DNA of 7,351 nucleotides from Zoogloeaceae bacterium (GTDB taxonomy: Bacteria; Pseudomonadota; Gammaproteobacteria; Burkholderiales; Rhodocyclaceae). The stretch is taken from the NCBI GenBank assembly GCA_031273145.1, contig JAISSL010000290.1, positions 1-7,351 on the forward strand, in the 5' to 3' direction. This document shows positions 6,401-7,351 of the stretch, one piece after another. The stretch's first letter is position 1; the number at the start of each line of letters is the position of its first letter. A program made the position numbers and the translations under genes. Under the pieces are notes generated by a model. It searched no databases. It saw only the letters and a program-made list of their open reading frames with translations, and was not told where the DNA came from.

Positions 6401-7085
6401 CCGGCGCGTTTGCCGCGTCTTGTTCCAGCGTTGCCGACCAACGCGCCAAAGCGAGCGGATGCCGCAAGTGTTGCAACGCCAGTCCTTGCAGACTTTCCGG
6501 GGAAAATTTCCGTTGCCCCAGCCAGCGCAGAAAGAAAGCAGGTTCTTCGCCGAACAGAACGCGCCGCCGCCAGAAATCCGCCGTGACCTCAATCAATGGT
6601 CGGCTGCCCGCTTCGCCTTCCTCGTTGAAATTCATGCGAAAAGGCTGTCGCGCCAGCAGCGGCGTATCCACCAGCGCGCGCTGGCAAAACCCGTGCAGGG
6701 TAAAGACAGCCGCTTCGTCAAAGGCAGATAACGCCTGCCGGAGCCTTATCCCCATTTTTTCGCGCGATTCTCCACTTTGGTCTAGTTTCTCGAATAGCGC
6801 GGCAAGCAGCGGGTCAGTAGAAGGTTCTGACGCATTCCCCGCATTTTGCAGAAAATGGAGGGCTTCTTCGAGACGTGCGCGAATCCGGCTTTTCAGTTCG
6901 GCGCAGGCGGCGCGGGTGAAGGTCAAGACCAGAATCTTTCGGATTTCCAGAGGCTTTTCCAGCACGAGGCGCACGATCAAGGCGCAGATAGACCAGGTTT
7001 TGCCGGTACCCGCCGAGGCTTCGATCAAGACCCTGCCGGTAAGCGGACAATTTAAGAGTTCCAGTTCGCGGATCATGGCGCTCAT
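3399..7085 (-). CDS. recB: RecBCD enzyme subunit RecB (helicase/nuclease)
   Basis: 1228 aa, close to E. coli RecB (1180). It is the 3'-5' helicase and sole nuclease subunit of the cytosolic enzyme that resects double-strand breaks and loads RecA after Chi. UvrD-type helicase motifs: Walker A EASAGTGKT (22-30), LTFTRAACAEL (54-64), HGFCQ (131-135), Walker B DEFQDTD (402-408), VGDPKQAIYSFR (431-442), VTIHKAKGLEYD (753-764), and YVALTRA (825-831). The C-terminal nuclease keeps His986, Asp1116 (GFIDLVF), and Asp1129 and Lys1131 (LDWKS), followed by GYYLQARLYLLALHRYLR (1155-1172), so it should be active. A hydrophilic stretch (about 1010-1035) in the nuclease domain appears longer than in E. coli. 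The ATG at 7085 has GGAGG 10 nt upstream and overlaps the recC stop; an open-frame extension back to 7340 overlies recC and is rejected. It ends in ATGA with the methyltransferase. Confidence 0.97.
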   Translation of the reverse strand: MSAMIRELELLNCPLTGRVLIEASAGTGKTWSICALIVRLVLEKPLEIRKILVLTFTRAACAELKSRIRARLEEALHFLQNAGNASEPSTDPLLAALFEKLDQSGESREKMGIRLRQALSAFDEAAVFTLHGFCQRALVDTPLLARQPFRMNFNEEGEAGSRPLIEVTADFWRRRVLFGEEPAFFLRWLGQRKFSPESLQGLALQHLRHPLALARWSATLEQDAANAPDEAELQAAFAEAAALWQAEQEAIVALLAEKIAASSLHAHIYRAEILPLWQDAWTRYFALNQPDQTYEAMKAFSASYLAKKTKKGGDIPEHPFFHLVDTLCIWAKTCQRFCEARLARLQRDYLAFFPAALAELKRRQRHFDFNDMLQNVHQALQGESGKALAERLREMYPVALIDEFQDTDPLQYAIFEAIYADEPAGSGLFFVGDPKQAIYSFRQADLPTYFAARKTVEPEQTFGLNHNQRSVEGVLKGINALFSAQENPFMLEELDFPPAMRGAKPLPSFHDESEPARPAFCFWQPPESYSEEKDAARWAISATAAEVARLISASRAGKIRVNDKPLEARRIAILVRTNREGRQIRQALAEAGVRAVELSLKSVYASEVATDLASILAALLVPRDTRRIKAALATCLFGLAAPEIAGLTEAELAQHMTRFAKAHRLWREKGILAALSDLEATGKLCARLLALPGGERALTDYLHLQELLHAEETGDKLTPERLFEVYSLALANPPGGEATQIRLESGYDLVRIVTIHKAKGLEYDIVFCPFLWKDHRPPPNSLAGQVYHDPEANGISIIDYRPENRESGKQLARREQAEESLRLIYVALTRAVLRCYLVCNPLPDEPDDSLLNWLVAGENCTPQDWLNGDKKLPNEELICLAWQHVAEAAGGTVETPSIPEQDLGRADATASPIILPAAFPAHSLRSGWRLESFSGLIRGASWSEEAKEHDAVASSFAPEQGTFQDALPEHDILYFPKGARAGDCIHAFFEQIDFNDPATFAPAAFRALQANPQPTRHGADDKDSKGAAREKNFSRWQAQLCQLANDVLATPLPLFGDARLCLNQLCPGQTLRELAFHLPAPSLNPARLVEHMAAANEPLPHLTAPALNGYLKGFIDLVFEYEGRYYVLDWKSNHLGWQLPDYAAPALTLAMQKHGYYLQARLYLLALHRYLRVRLPDYDPALHLGGACYLFIRGVRPNWSDSGNPAGFCWLPPNPDLLTQLELALEGK
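3407..3411 (-). promoter_or_regulatory. Ribosome binding site of the RNA methyltransferase
   Basis: GGAGG lies 4 nt before the ATG at 3402, inside the final codons of recB. It decides against the upstream in-frame ATG at 3525, which would add 41 residues lying over recB. Confidence 0.65.
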
Positions 7086-7351
7086 GGTTCCAGCGCCTCC
7101 GTCAGTGGCTTGAGCAACAATTCCCGCCAATGGGCAAAATCTTTGTTCAGGGCTTCTTCCAGGTTTGCGTAGGTATCGCGCAGGGCAAGCCGCCACCAGG
7201 CATCCGCTTCCGGGCTGCTGTACTGCTCGTTCAGCCATTTTATCCGCCCCGCGCCTTCGCCCCTTTGTTGCCATGCCCAGGCCGTTTCGGGATAGAAGGC
7301 AAGGGGCGCTTGATTGCCGTCGCGCCAGGCGGCAAGCCAATCGGCAAGCCT
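7082..7351 (-). CDS. recC: RecC, exonuclease V gamma subunit, C-terminal end only
   Basis: Only the last 89 codons are in the window, with the 5' part beyond the right edge. RecC recognises Chi and bridges RecB and RecD in the RecBCD complex. The fragment shows the C-terminal pattern I associate with RecC: APLAFYPETAWAW (15-27), then KWLNEQYSSPEADAWWRLALRD (38-59) and a tail ending KPLTEALEP. The Pro-Leu-x-Phe-aromatic-Pro-Glu-Thr stretch is typical of the family, and position immediately before recB supports the call. The stop TGA (7084-7082) overlaps the recB ATG by 4 bp. No conclusion about the missing part is possible. Confidence 0.88.
   Translation of the reverse strand, partial: RLADWLAAWRDGNQAPLAFYPETAWAWQQRGEGAGRIKWLNEQYSSPEADAWWRLALRDTYANLEEALNKDFAHWRELLLKPLTEALEP
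7096..7100 (-). promoter_or_regulatory. Ribosome binding site of recB inside recC
   Basis: GGAGG lies within the last codons of recC, 10 nt before the first ATG (7085) and 19 nt before the second (7076). The spacing favours the first, giving MSAMIREL as the N-terminus. Confidence 0.55.

Noticed and set aside
7086..7340. An in-frame extension of recB by 85 codons to an ATG at 7340
   Set aside because: This stretch codes for the RecC C-terminus in another frame. The extra residues do not resemble RecB, and the ATG at 7085 has GGAGG and the ATGA overlap typical of this operon.

Overview
The window reads as ordinary chromosomal DNA of a Gram-negative proteobacterium. RecC and RecB (rather than AddA/AddB) and a diderm-type lipoprotein support this. 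Wording in the NnrE/NnrD protein (NNGGDA, SHKG, QPELMLR) resembles my memory of betaproteobacterial homologues, so a betaproteobacterium is my best guess, with moderate confidence. All five confident genes and the MarR-type regulator lie on the minus strand. The genes are GC-rich, while the one long gap (2133-2595) is clearly AT-rich.

Right part (2596-7351), read right to left: the last 89 codons of recC, a complete recB (1228 aa, all helicase and nuclease motifs visible), then a TrmH/SpoU-family RNA 2'-O-methyltransferase (268 aa). Both junctions are 4-bp ATGA stop/start overlaps, so the three genes look like one translationally coupled unit. The enzyme RecBCD degrades and resects double-strand DNA ends and loads RecA. 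The place directly after recB, where recD is often found, is taken by the RNA methyltransferase; recD is not in the window.

Middle (2133-2595): no convincing gene. It holds a series of inverted repeats upstream of the marR gene (2161-2178, 2191-2212, 2212-2239, 2276-2287), a plus-strand Shine-Dalgarno with an ATG that opens only an 11-codon frame (2305-2340), a 7-bp direct repeat (2358-2375), and an imperfect inverted repeat just after the methyltransferase stop (2569-2594).

Left part (1-2132), right to left: a MarR-family regulator (175 aa) with three cysteines in its DNA-binding helices, a short OmpA-like lipoprotein overlapping it by ATGA, and, 49 bp on, the bifunctional NAD(P)H-hydrate epimerase/dehydratase nnr, cut off by the window's left edge. 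The spacing suggests a marR-lipoprotein-nnr operon, probably autoregulated through one of the palindromes. That coupling of an envelope lipoprotein and a metabolite-repair enzyme to a MarR regulator is the most unusual arrangement here. I see no mobile element, CRISPR array, rRNA or tRNA gene, and no strong sign of a new system.
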